Source: Adiantum capillus-veneris (lineage: Eukaryota > Streptophyta > Polypodiopsida > Polypodiales > Pteridaceae). Taken from it: a stretch of DNA of 64,000 bases. Numbering within the stretch: position 1 is the first letter of the stretch; every line of letters starts with the position of its first letter. The stretch covers positions 87,573,884 to 87,637,883 of the forward strand of contig CM043944.1 in assembly GCA_014529385.2 (NCBI GenBank), given 5' to 3'. The notes beneath the pieces were generated by a model that did not search any database, had not been told where the DNA came from, and saw nothing but the letters and a program-made list of their open reading frames with translations. The translations under genes were made by a program, and so were the position numbers. Below, one piece after another: positions 44,756 to 54,723 of this stretch.

Positions 44756-46831
44756 ACGTGGATAGTTCAGCCATGTCGGTCTCTTCTTTTGCAGTGCTTC
44801 ATATGCTTGCCATGTCCTTACTCTTGGTACATGATAGAATGTTGGGTCTTTCTATAGTCCTGCAGGTGCTCTTGTGAACAAAATCAGATATCTTGAATTC
44901 TTGTTCAACCAGCTCTTTCTCCACTTGGGGTGGACATCCTCTGAGCCTTTTGCCTGCATATCTTTGTATAATCTTTCTTTTACATGTAGTAGCTCTACTT
45001 TGATCAGAGGGTATGGCAATGATTGTTGATGCCACTGAGCATTGATTTGGTTGGGACTCAGTTGAGTTACATTGATTGAGTAAAGAATTCTCAACTCCCA
45101 ATCCATCGCTGCTTTCCATTTAGCATCTGTTTCTTGGTTAATCTGTTCCTTAGTGCATCTTCCTCAGCTTTAAAAAGTTGAACCATGGGCACTTACTCAG
45201 CTTCAATGAGTGGTACCTGAAAATCTGTTTCTCCTTCTAGCCCTTCTATTAACTGTGTTTCCATCTCAGCAAAACAGATTGAGGGAATGTCAATAGTTGG
45301 TTGCTCCGAGGGACCTGCTTCTTCCTATGTCTCTGGTTGTCCCTCTCTTAGCAGCTAATTGACTCTTTTTAACTCTGCTATCTCTTTGAGCAGCTGCTCT
45401 TCTTGTTGTACCTCCATCAAATGCAAGGTCTCTTCTTTGTGATTGCTCTAGCTTCAACTCTAGCTCAAGATCCTTGTTTCTCTTTTCCAAAGTCTTATAG
45501 ACTTCATCTGTACCTTTGATCAAGGCGACATCAGCGCCTGATCATTGATCCTTTGCTCTGAGTATTGCAGAGAAGCATTTGCTACATCGAGCTGCACTTG
45601 GATCTTGTGGACTGATAGAGTAGTGGCTAGGAGTTCATTTGTTACTTCTGTCAGCTGTTGATCTTTGCTATTGCAGGCATTAGATAACTTGGTTAGACGT
45701 TCTCCCAGCTCCTCCATTTCTTTTTGCTGTTTCTCTTTTGCAAGCTGGTGCTATTCTTCTTCATCCTTCAGCTCTTTGATCTGTCTTTGTAGATCTAAAA
45801 TTATATTCATCCTGTCATCTAACTCTTGTTGTAGAGCATCAATGACTAGCTCAAGCTATCTAGCCTTAGCACTGCGACGGCTAAGTGCCACTGTTCGCAT
45901 TTTTTTTGTGATCTGTTGCATCTACTTGGCATATTCATTTACTTGCATGATAACTTCATCGTTTGTTTCCCAATCTTCAGGCTTTGTAGAAGTTTTAGCC
46001 GTTTCAGTGTGTGGCTCTTTGGGTGGTGTTGTGGTGGCTGCTTGTGGTTGCAGTGGGGGTTCTACTTCTCCTTGAGGCGTTGTGGTTGCCTCAACCTCTT
46101 TTGCTTCTTGAGGCTTAGTAGATGCCTCAGGCGTTTTTGGTTGGGTGGTCTAGAAGGTTCCGCCTCTATTTCTTTTGGCTTTGGTTGTTAAAAACTTGCT
46201 ACTGCTTGCTGTTTTGGCTCTGTTTCCTTGGCTTCCACACCCTCATTGGGTTTAGCTATGGGTGAAGGGCTCGGGCTTGGCATGGGATGGTCTGCCTACT
46301 CCGTGTGGGTGAAGTGGGTTTTGGAGATATCTCCCCCTGGTCGTGACGTGTCTCACTCTGTTCAGTAGCCTCAGTTTGTCTGTGTTGCTCGGCTGTATCT
46401 TCCCTTGCTTTCCTTTCTACTTCTTGAGCTTCCTTCAGCTTCAAGGCTTTTGCTCCTGCATACATTCATTCAAGGAAGTCCGCAAGATCCTCTGCTTCTT
46501 TCCTTGCAGGGTTCTTGGTTTTGGGTTCCCTTATCTCTCTTGGTGGCCATCTTTCTGGGTCCTCACCTGCAGCTTGGCAGCTTCTTTCATAAGTTTGTTT
46601 TTCTCTTTCAAACCTTGCCTTCTTTTGCTGAGATTCTTCCTGGTGTGCGGCTACAGATTTCTTCTTCATTTCTTCAATTATCGCCCTTCTTTCTGAGCTT
46701 CATGAGAGCTTTCTACAGATTCTTCATCTGACTTATATACCCTTTTTGATGAGCGCGTGGTTCTTGGAGCAGGTTGTGCAGATACAATCCATGTGTTCTG
46801 ATCTAGGGCTGGCGGCAAATTGGAGACCATG
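44756..46831 (-). pseudogene. Gyp4 coiled-coil ORF, N-terminal part
   Basis: Matches Gyp5 positions 60825 to 63070. It begins inside NLPPALDQNTWIVSAQPAPR (46810-46750), followed by a basic domain VAAHQEESQQKKARFEREKQ, proline-rich spacers, coiled coil (AKGERLTKLSNACNSKDQ region 45520-45717) and MDWELRILYSINVTQLSPNQ. Frameshifted several times. The start codon side is cut off by the Gyp5 LTR at 46832. Confidence 0.8.
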
Positions 46832-47052
46832 TGTTAGCACCAAGCTAACACGGATACCATTTTTTGGAGTTCTCTTTGTAAAAAAATTATTATTTTGATA
46901 TATCAGGAATATTGTAACTCCTATTTTCTCGGATAAACTCTGTAATTAATGAGCCGGGGCTACAAGCTTCCAGATTATATCAGCCAGTCATCACCCAACT
47001 TTGGTAGAACTCCAGATTATTAGTTTTGACCATCCAAAAACCTTGGCTAAGG

Positions 47053-47059
47053 TATAAAA
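47053..47059 (+). promoter_or_regulatory. Gyp5 LTR TATA box
   Basis: TATAAAA in GGTATAAAAGCC. The 3' LTR has TCTAAAA at the same place (63890 region), so that copy of the promoter is damaged. Confidence 0.65.
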
Positions 47060-47402
47060 GCCACTTTTTGTAAGTTCTTTATTAGTTTTTGGATAAGAAA
47101 TACACAGTGTGAGCTAACATCGCTCATTTCTCTCCTTCTTGTGCTTTCTACTCCCTCTCCGATTGTCACAGTGTGATTGCGTTTGTTGCATTGCAACCGC
47201 AGGTAAGAGCTCTACGCATTGACGTAAGCCATTCACAGTATTTCGTAGCTTTTGGCATCGCCGACCTGTGGCCTAATTTTATCATAACTAGGAATTTATA
47301 CTTTTAAATAAAAAACTAAGCATAGGCGGGGTATTGGGGAATCATTGCTAAGCATTTAGATGCATTCTGGGTCGAAAACGACTAGATCAAAAATCCACTA
47401 CT

Positions 47403-47420
47403 GTTAATAATCACGATTTT
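47403..47420 (+). promoter_or_regulatory. Gyp5 LTR half-site
   Basis: GTTAATAATCACGATTTT: arm of the leader palindrome, core CACG, then ATTTTGG. 344 bases after the TATA box and 320 before the LTR end. Confidence 0.65.
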
Positions 47421-47740
47421 GGAACTTGACCTAAAGTGGGGTTTGAGACCAAGGCATGTGTGCTTAGGTCTTATAAGCTTGTCCTAGAAGTTTCGTTATA
47501 TTTGGATGTCATTTGATGATGTAACGGATGTGATTTGCTTGCCAATGAGCGATTGGATTTTGGTGTTTTCAGTCACTTGAGTGTAGCTTGAGTTGTTAGT
47601 TGTTTTCCAAGAGATTGACAACCTCTTGTAGCCTCTATGCACTAGTTGAGTCAGCTTCGTCCCATGGGTTGACAAATTAATCGTGGTTGTTGTTAATACT
47701 GCAATAAGATAGGATGGTGAGGTTAGACATGCATCCCACA

Positions 47741-47760
47741 TTTGGCGCTGCTGCCAGGGA
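47741..47760 (+). other. Gyp5 primer binding site
   Basis: TTTGGCGCTGCTGCCAGGGA, close to the tRNA-Asp-type TGGCGCCGTTGCCGGGGA used by Tat/Athila elements. Confidence 0.8.
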
Positions 47761-48121
47761 TCGAAGAGACCTAAACGAGGGAAAAACACGAGCGTCTTGT
47801 GTAGTTGTCCTTTAACTTCCTCTAGGTTCACCTAGAGTAAAACTTTGTTTTTAGAAACCACATAGCTTAAGATTGTCGTCTTTTGTTGTGTAGAGGTAGC
47901 TTGGAAGTAATCATACTTGCTGGGCATCTTTAGGATTGTACGACTATAGATTTAGATTAGGATTTGGAGAATGATTGGTAGATGAGACAAGTCTTAAGAT
48001 CAAGGCTCTGAAAAACATAAAAAACACAAGCAAACGAGTGTTTGTGAACACTTTCCACAACCCCATTGCATGAGAATATAGGAGTAGGGTAAGTAGGATC
48101 CGAGGTGGATTTCTGAACATT
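47761..48121 (+). other. Gyp5 leader, first part
   Basis: Noncoding leader between primer site and nested copia element. No palindrome unit is visible in this part. Confidence 0.7.
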
Positions 48122-48126
48122 GCTCT
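48122..48126 (+). repeat. Target-site duplication, left
   Basis: GCTCT, repeated at 53524-53528 on the other side of the copia element. Confidence 0.9.
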
Positions 48127-48889
48127 TGTTAAGTATGGAGCCTGATTTACCCTTGTAATTTTATGTGGTAAAAGCGTACATTTGTAAGGCCCCCATTATG
48201 AGGAGAAGCCATCGTGCGTGAAGGAAAATCACTCACCGGAAACCAAAATTTTCACGGACAAGAATCAGGGGCAACTTTAAAGGCCTCGGGGGCGGAGGCC
48301 CCCGAGACTTTTTTTTCCGCCGGAATATTATGGCCGGACGGCGGCCGGAAAGTGGTCGGAAAACAACAGGTCGGTTGGCCGGTGGCCGGTAGTCAATGGC
48401 CGATGGCCGGTGGTCGGAAGTCAATGGCCGGTGGCCGGTGGCCGAATTCAAAAGCGGACTTGTCTTCTCAAGGGCGGCCACACATGGGCGGATTTGGAGG
48501 GTCCGATTTGGACTTATTCGCACAAGGGCGGCTACACATGGCTGTCTCTCATAGGAGAGGGCAGCCCTTTTTGCCTATAAAAGGAGGCCATTTCTACACA
48601 CATTTCATAGTGTGAAGTTGATGCAACAAGGTGAGTGTGAGGTGGTGAGAGTGAAGCAAGGCGGGAGCTCCATTAAGGGTATAATCCCTTTGTAAACTAC
48701 TTCTTGTTTTGAAGTACTAAAGCCATTGAGTGGCTGCTTTCCCGTGGACGTAGCCCACATTGGGTGAACCACGTATATCGTGTGTACTCTCTCTCTCTCT
48801 CTACTCTATAATCTCGTGTATATAAATATGTCTCTCTCCATTAAGTAATCTACTCAATTATCTATTTAGCTACGTCTTTTTTTCTAACA
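48127..48889 (+). repeat. Nested copia 5' LTR
   Basis: Starts TGTTAAGTATGGAGCC, ends TTTCTAACA. Contains GC-rich GGCCGGTGGCCGG-type repeats (48330-48445), TATAAAAGG at 48576-48584 and a (CT)n tract at 48785-48806. Confidence 0.95.
48576..48584 (+). promoter_or_regulatory. Nested copia 5' LTR TATA box
   Basis: TATAAAAGG in the LTR; the 3' LTR has the same box at 53210-53218. Confidence 0.75.
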
Positions 48890-48891
48890 AC

Positions 48892-48903
48892 TGGTATCAG
48901 AGC
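48892..48903 (+). other. Nested copia primer binding site
   Basis: TGGTATCAGAGC, exact initiator tRNA-Met-type copia site, two bases after the LTR. Confidence 0.93.
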
Positions 48904-48962
48904 AAGGTTTGCTTGTAGCTAAATTATCTCAAGGAAAGGATTCCTTGAATTAAGTGGGAGTT

Positions 48963-49844
48963 ATGGCGGAGGAAGGGAAGCTCAAGATTGAGAAGTTCAA
49001 CGGCAAAAACTACCAACATTGGAAGATGCAGATTGAAGACTATCTCTACCAGAAGGACCTCTATTTTCCACTAGGCGGTCTTGCGAAGAAGCCCACAACA
49101 ATGGCAGATGAAGCATGGATTGTCCTTGATCGAAAGGCATTGGGAACAATCCGATTAAGCTTGGCGTCAACGGTGGCCTTCAATGTTTCGGAGATGAAGA
49201 TCACGGAGGACTTGATGAAGTCACTTGACGACTTCTACGAGAAACCATCGGCATCCAATAAGGTATTTCTTATGAAGCGCTTGTTCAATCTAAAGATGGC
49301 AGAGAATGGTTTAGTTGCAGAACACCTAAATGACTTTAACACAAACATAAGTCAACTTCGATCAGTGAAAATCAATTTCGATGACGAAGTGCGAGCTCTC
49401 CTTATACTATCATCTCTACCGGATAGTTGGGACAGCCTTGTGATGGTTGTAAGTAATTCTATCTCTGGCACAGATACTCTTAAGTTTGATGATGTTGTGG
49501 GTGTTCTCCTAAGCGAGGAAATGCGAAGAAGAAGCACAGGAGAATCATCAAGTGCTGCATTATCAGTGGAAACAAGAGGAAGGCTTAAGGAGAGGTTCAA
49601 AAACCAAAAGGGTCGTGATCGCTCAAGGTGGAGCAAGTCACGCACAAAGTCAGTTCTTGAATGTTGGAACTGCGGCAAGAAGGGCCACGTCAAGAAGGAT
49701 TGCTGGTCCAAGAAGAAGAAGGAGACAGAGTCTCAAGACAACAAGCCAACATCGGAGGCCAATGTGGCAGGTAAAGTAGAGCAAGATGCTCTAATTCTCT
49801 CATTAGACAATGTGTCTAATTCTTGGATGTGTCAAAACTGCTAA
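48963..49844 (+). CDS. gag: copia Gag
   Basis: The ATG at 48963 (MAEEGKLKIEKFNGKNYQHW) starts a Gag of the UBN2/retrotran_gag type: WKMQIEDYLYQKDLYFPLGG, LIDDFYEKPSASNKVFLMKR-like region, LPDSWDSLVMVVSNS. A CCHC knuckle CWNCGKKGHVKKDC sits at about 49667-49708. The ORF opens slightly upstream with GTG, but 48963 is the first ATG and fits the family start. It closes at 49844 in the wrong frame because the protease core downstream is deleted, so the Gag reading is intact but the polyprotein is not. Confidence 0.9.
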   Translation: MAEEGKLKIEKFNGKNYQHWKMQIEDYLYQKDLYFPLGGLAKKPTTMADEAWIVLDRKALGTIRLSLASTVAFNVSEMKITEDLMKSLDDFYEKPSASNKVFLMKRLFNLKMAENGLVAEHLNDFNTNISQLRSVKINFDDEVRALLILSSLPDSWDSLVMVVSNSISGTDTLKFDDVVGVLLSEEMRRRSTGESSSAALSVETRGRLKERFKNQKGRDRSRWSKSRTKSVLECWNCGKKGHVKKDCWSKKKKETESQDNKPTSEANVAGKVEQDALILSLDNVSNSWMCQNC

Positions 49845-52350
49845 CGGAAATGAATGGAAGCTTAAAGATGTTAAGCATGTTCCTTCTCTTCGCAAAAATT
49901 TGATCTCTACAGGACAATTGGACGATGAAGGTCACAACATTGCATTTGGAAACAAACGGTGGAAGATCTCAAAGGGATCTTTGGTGGTTGCCAAGGGTGA
50001 AAAAGTCAGTACATTTTACTTGTGTACTGTTAGCACGCAACCTTCATCTTGTGCAGCAACTACAGAAGTTGACAGTGCGGTGTGGCACTACCGACTTGGG
50101 CATATGAGTGCCAAAGGAATGCAAATCCTTCAAACAAAGAAGCTTCTACCAGGTTTGAAAGAAGTGGACTTAGAGTTCTGTGAAGATTGTGTTTATGGTA
50201 AACAAAAGAGGGTAAAATTTCAAAAATTAGGAAATGAAAGAAAAAATAAAAAACTTGAGTTGGTTCATTCTGATGTTTGGGGTCCTGCAAGTACACCATC
50301 ACTTGGTGGCTCATTGTACTATGTAACATTCATAGACGATGCGACTAGAAAAACATGGGTTTATGTCATGAAGAATAAATCCGATGTATTTTCCATATTT
50401 CAAAGGTGGAAAGCCTTTGTGGAGAATGAAACAGGTACCAAGGTTAAATGCCTCAGATCCGACAATGGAGGCGAATATTGCAACCAAGCTTTTGAAAGCT
50501 TTTGTGCTAGCAATGGCATTCGGAGGCAAAGGACAACCCCAAGGACACCTCAACAAAATGGGATTTCGGAAAGGATGAACAGGACAATCATGGAACGAGC
50601 ACGAAGCATGCGGCTACATGCAGGCCTACCGCTTGAGCTTTGGGCGGAAGCTGTAAGTACGTCTGTGTACTTAATCAATCGTTCACCCTCAACGGCATTG
50701 GATGGGGGAGTTCCAGAAGAGGCATGGACAGGTAAACCGGTGAATTATGCATTTCTCAAAGTGTTTAGGTGTGAGGCTTTCATGCACATAGATAGAAGCC
50801 TAAGATCAAAGTTAGATGCAAAGTCCAAAAAGTGTTTCTTCATTGGCTATGGAGAAGGAGACTTTGGGTATCGCCTATGGAATCCTGAAGATGGTAAAAT
50901 CTTAAGGAGTAGGGATGTAATTTTTAACGAACAAAATATGTACAAAGATTACTCGGAAAGAAAACAAACAAAAGAAACAGGTGATGAGTACATGGAGCTT
51001 GAGGACGGTGAAGACTCAAGGACTGCAAACGGTGACAATGTGCAACAACGTCAACCAAATGAGGAGCCTCAACCTATTCCCCGAAGATCTACAAGAGCAA
51101 GTAGACCTCCAGAAAGGTTTGTTCCTTACTTCAACCATCTCTTGATCTCAGATTCTGGAGAGCCGGAATCATATGAAGAAGCTATGCAACATGAACCCAA
51201 AGAAGAATGGACGAAGAGCATGCAAGTGGAGATGGACTCACTACATCGCAACCAAACATGGGAGTTGGTTGAGTTGCCTAAAGGTAAGCGGGCACTTCAA
51301 AACAAATGGGTGTACAAGCTAAAGGAAGAAGAAGGTGGGAAGAAAGGGTACAAGTCTAAGCTTGTGGTAAAAGGTTTTTCTCAAAAGAAAGGTATTGACT
51401 TCAATGAAATATTTTCTCCTGTTGTAAAAATGAACTCAATTAGGCTTGTCTTAAGCCTTGTGGCTGCTCATGATCTAAATCTCGAGCAAATGGATGTAAA
51501 TACGGCATTCCCTCACGGTGACTTAGAGGAGGAAATCTACATGCTTCAACGAAAGAGGTATGAAGTAAAAGGTAAGGAGAAAATGGTTTGCAGATTAAAG
51601 AAGAGCTTGTATGGTTTAAAGCAAGCATCAAGACAATGGTACTTGAAGTTTGATCGATGGATGTTGGATCATGGCTTCACAAGATGCAACTCGGATCACT
51701 GCGTCTACACGGAGAATTTGGGAGATGGGAAATCCATCATCCTAATGTTGTATGTTGATGACATGTTGATTGCAAGTGCTAACATGCAGGACATCAAAGA
51801 CCTAAAAGAGGAGCTATCCAAATCTTTTTCAATGAAAGATTTAGGTGCTGCAAAGAGGATACTTGGTATGAAAATATCAAGGGACAGGACGAAGAAGACA
51901 ATAAAGCTATCTCAAGAAGATTACATCAAGAAGGTACTAGAAAGGTTTGCAATGCAAAATGCAAAACCAGTTTCTACACCTTTGGCTGGTCATTTTAAAC
52001 TAACGAAGGATATGTGTCCAAAGACACAAGAGGAGATAGCCTATATGTCTAAAGTTCCATATGCTGTAGCGGTAGGTTCTCTAATGTATGCTATGGTCTG
52101 GACAAGGCCAGACATTGCACATGCAGTGGGAGTTGTGAGTAGGTTCATGGACAACTCAGGTAAAGAGCATTGGCAAGCTGTGAAGTGGATACTTAGGTAT
52201 CTAAAAGGGACAACAACAAATGCTTTGTATTTTGGAGGAACTGATATTTTTCTAGAAGGGTATGCTGATGCAGATATGGCAGGTGACAAAGATACTCGAA
52301 GGAGAACTACTGGCTATGTGTTCACGGTTGGAGGCACATCAGTAAGCTGA
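49810..52350 (+). pseudogene. pol: copia Pol: integrase, RT, RNase H start
   Basis: One long frame with TANGNEWKLKDVKHVPSLRK (end of protease domain), zinc region HYRLGHMSAKGMQIL and CEDCVYGKQ, integrase core SDVWGPASTP, CLRSDNGGEY and TPRTPQQNGISERMN, then RT: KARLVVKGFSQKKGID-type block (here KSKLVVKGFSQKKGIDF), MDVNTAFPHGD, catalytic LYVDDMLIA and LGMKISRDR. RNase H begins with ADADMAGDKDTRRRTTGYVF. The protease active-site aspartate region is missing (see gag). TGA at 52348-52350 replaces the conserved Trp of SVSWxSKLQ. Confidence 0.93.
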
Positions 52351-52713
52351 GCTTCAAAGCTGCAGAAAGTGGTTTCACTTTCTACCACGGAAGCAGAGTA
52401 TGTAGCAATGACGGAGGCAAGCAAAGAAATTTTGTGGCTTCACAGATTCTTAGAAGAGCTTGGATTCAAACAAGACAATTGTGTCTTGTACAGTGATAGC
52501 CAAAGCGCTATCCATCTTGCGAAGAACTCAGCCTTTCATTCAAGGACAAAGCACATTGAGGTGAGATATCACTTCATACGCACTCTTTTGGAAGAGGGAC
52601 AACTAAAGCTAGGAAAGGTGCATACAAGTGAAAATCCTGCAGACATGTTTACAAAGGTGGTCAACAAGGAGAAGTTGAGATTTTGCTCACCTTCAATCGG
52701 CATTCAAGGATAA
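52351..52713 (+). pseudogene. pol: copia RNase H C-terminal part after stop
   Basis: Same frame as the RNase H start (52369-52713): KLQKVVSLSTTEAEYVAMTE, LYSDSQSAIHLAKNSAFHSR, RTKHIEVRYHFIRTLLEEGQ. The catalytic acidic residues are present. It is separated from the rest only by the TGA at 52348. Confidence 0.93.
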
Positions 52714-52762
52714 GAAGCCAGAATGGAAAGCAGTCACATGTTTGGTTTGGAGATCAGTCTCC

Positions 52763-52773
52763 AAGTGGGAGAT
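52763..52773 (+). other. Nested copia polypurine tract
   Basis: AAGTGGGAGAT immediately before the 3' LTR. Confidence 0.88.
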
Positions 52774-53523
52774 TGTTAAGTATGGAGCCTGATTTACCCT
52801 TGTAATTTTTTGTGATAAAAGCGCACATTTGTAAGGCCCCCATTATGAGGAGAAGCCATCATGCGTGAAGGAAAATCACTCACCGGAAACCAAAATTTTC
52901 ACGGACAAGAATCAGGGGCAACTTTAAAGGCCTCGAGGACGGAGGCCCCCGAGACTTTTTTTCGCCGGAATATTATGGCCAGACGGCGGCCGGAAAACAA
53001 CCGGTCGGAAAGGCCGGTGGCCGGTAGTCAATGGCCGATGGCCGGTGGTCGGAAGTCAATGGCCGGTGGCCGGTGGCCAAATTCAAAAGCGGACTTGTCT
53101 TCTCAAGGGCGGCCACACATGGGCGGATTGGAGGGTCCGATTTGGACTTATTCGCACAAGGGCGGCTACACATGGCTGTCTCTCATAAGAGAGGGAAGCC
53201 CTTTTTGCCTATAAAAGGAGGCCATTTCTACACACATTTCATAGTGTGAAGTTGATGCAACAAGGTGAGTGTGAGGTGGTGAGAGTGAAGCAAGGCGGGA
53301 GCTCCATTAAGGGTATAATCCCTTTGTAAACTACTTCTTGTTTTGAAGTACTAAAGCCATTGAGTGGCTGCTTTCCCGTGGACGTAGCCCACATTGGGTG
53401 AACCGCGTATATCGTGTGTACTCTCTCTCTCTCTCTACTCTATAATCTCGTGTATATAAATCTGTCTCTCTCCATTAAGTAATCTACTCAATTATCTATT
53501 TAGCTACGTCTTATTTCCTAACA
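52774..53523 (+). repeat. Nested copia 3' LTR
   Basis: 750 bp, same ends as the 5' LTR. Shorter mainly through an indel in the GGCCGG-rich segment (52975-53075). Confidence 0.95.
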
Positions 53524-53528
53524 GCTCT
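53524..53528 (+). repeat. Target-site duplication, right
   Basis: GCTCT, identical to 48122-48126. Confidence 0.9.
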
Positions 53529-53836
53529 CCCTGAAAGAATCAAGTGTGAGTTGTTATTGGAAGTTGCAGAAGTTACAGGTCTACGGCTAGAAATAGCTCG
53601 AAAAGGCTTGAATCCACTTAATTCGGCTGGAGAGTAAGCCTAAGAATTGTCTGAACTAGTTGGTAAGCTCAAAGACACTTTGAGGTAAAAATTTCAAGAG
53701 TTGGCGAAATCTCAGATTATTTACTCTTTCTTGACATTTTAGGCCAAATTAAGTTTTGACTTGATTCATAGGCTTAAAATACATCATATAAAGACTGTCC
53801 TTGAGAAAATTGAAAAAAGGTGCTCATTTCAAGCCT

Positions 53837-53864
53837 AAAGTTAATAATCGCAATTATTAACTTT
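53837..53864. promoter_or_regulatory. Leader palindrome B1, extended
   Basis: Twelve-base arms AAAGTTAATAAT / ATTATTAACTTT around core CGCA; 28 bases with one mismatched pair. Confidence 0.85.
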
Positions 53865-54125
53865 CTGCTCTAAATTGGCCAAGGTTCATACCATTGACTC
53901 ATTGCATGTGTACAAACAACTTTTGTAAAGGCCCAAGAGATTTGGATAACTAAACTGACAAAAAACTAGGTAAAAACTAAAGTTTGTACTGACTTTTTGA
54001 ATTTTGAGTATAAATTGGGAAAAAATTTATCCAAACTTGTTAAAAAAAATTTCATAGGCTTATGTTGATGTGATAAACATGTGTACATGCTCAATTGACC
54101 AAACAATTGCAAACATTTATCAAAA

Positions 54126-54147
54126 GTAAATAATTGCGATTATTTAC
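54126..54147. promoter_or_regulatory. Leader palindrome B2
   Basis: Arms GTAAATAAT / ATTATTTAC, core TGCG. Confidence 0.85.
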
Positions 54148-54418
54148 ATCTGTCCTATTTTTCAGCCTTTTGGACCAAGTCTTCATACCACTAGTTTCAC
54201 CATGTTGTAATAAGCCCACAAACCAAATTTGGTAAGATATGGACCACTACAGTGAAATTTGTGACTAAAATTGCAAAGTTAGTCTGCGAACAGATAATTG
54301 ATGACCATTTGACCAAAAATTGTCCAAATTTGATGAAAATTGGCTAGTGACCTTAACTTAAGGTGCTTAACAGATCTGTGTCAAAGCTCGGGCAAAAACT
54401 TGCAAAAATCTAGATGGA

Positions 54419-54440
54419 GTAAATAATCACAATTATTTAC
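54419..54440. promoter_or_regulatory. Leader palindrome B3
   Basis: Arms GTAAATAAT / ATTATTTAC, core CACA. Confidence 0.85.
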
Positions 54441-54701
54441 ACCTGCTTCAAAACTTGATGATTTTGCAAATTTGAGTGCATCACAAGGTCAAGCACATCA
54501 AGTAAACCTCACAAATCAATTTTGGTGAAATTTGGGTCCGAAACTGAGACTTGAGCCAGATTCTCAAAATCAGAGTCTACGGACACCAAACAATTGATAA
54601 ACTTGATCATATTTTGTTTAAACTTGTTGAAACTTGTCCAAGGACTCTAACAAGTTGTATACTTGCCAAACCTAAAAAAAAAGTGCAAAATTTTGACAAA
54701 A

Positions 54702-54723
54702 GTAAATAATCACGATTATTTAA
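54702..54723. promoter_or_regulatory. Leader palindrome B4
   Basis: Arms GTAAATAAT / ATTATTTAA, core CACG. Confidence 0.82.

Larger units (their letters stand above)
37351..46831 (-). mobile_element. Gyp4: non-autonomous gypsy-type element, 3' part
   Basis: Minus strand: coiled-coil ORF (46831 to 44756, then 38827 to about 38256 after an interrupting element), polypurine tract and 3' LTR (37351-38252). It is truncated at 46831 by the Gyp5 5' LTR; its 5' end should lie beyond Gyp5. It inserted into the RT of Gyp3. No gag or pol is present. Confidence 0.8.
46832..47740 (+). repeat. Gyp5 5' LTR
   Basis: 909 bp, starts TGTTAGCACCAAGCTAAC and ends GACATGCATCCCACA, followed by the primer site. 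Contains TATAAAA at 47053-47059, half-site at 47403-47420, block AGAAGTTTCGTTATATTTGG at 47488-47507, and AGATTGACAACC at about 47609-47620. The 3' LTR start at 63668 is the same family. Confidence 0.92.
48127..53523 (+). mobile_element. Complete but defective Ty1/copia element nested in Gyp5
   Basis: LTRs of 763 and 750 bp, PBS TGGTATCAGAGC, gag-pol in copia order, polypurine tract and perfect 5-bp target duplication GCTCT. Three defects: protease catalytic core deleted with loss of frame, a stop in RNase H at 52348-52350, and no ATG-led continuous polyprotein. The LTR pair differ by a few substitutions and small indels, so insertion is fairly recent and the youngest event in this nest. LTR homology and target duplication are read directly. 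Confidence 0.96.

Noticed and set aside
44756-44762. Perfect target duplication for the gag-only element
   Set aside because: Flanks GTTGGA and ACGTGGA share only four or five bases; recorded as imperfect.
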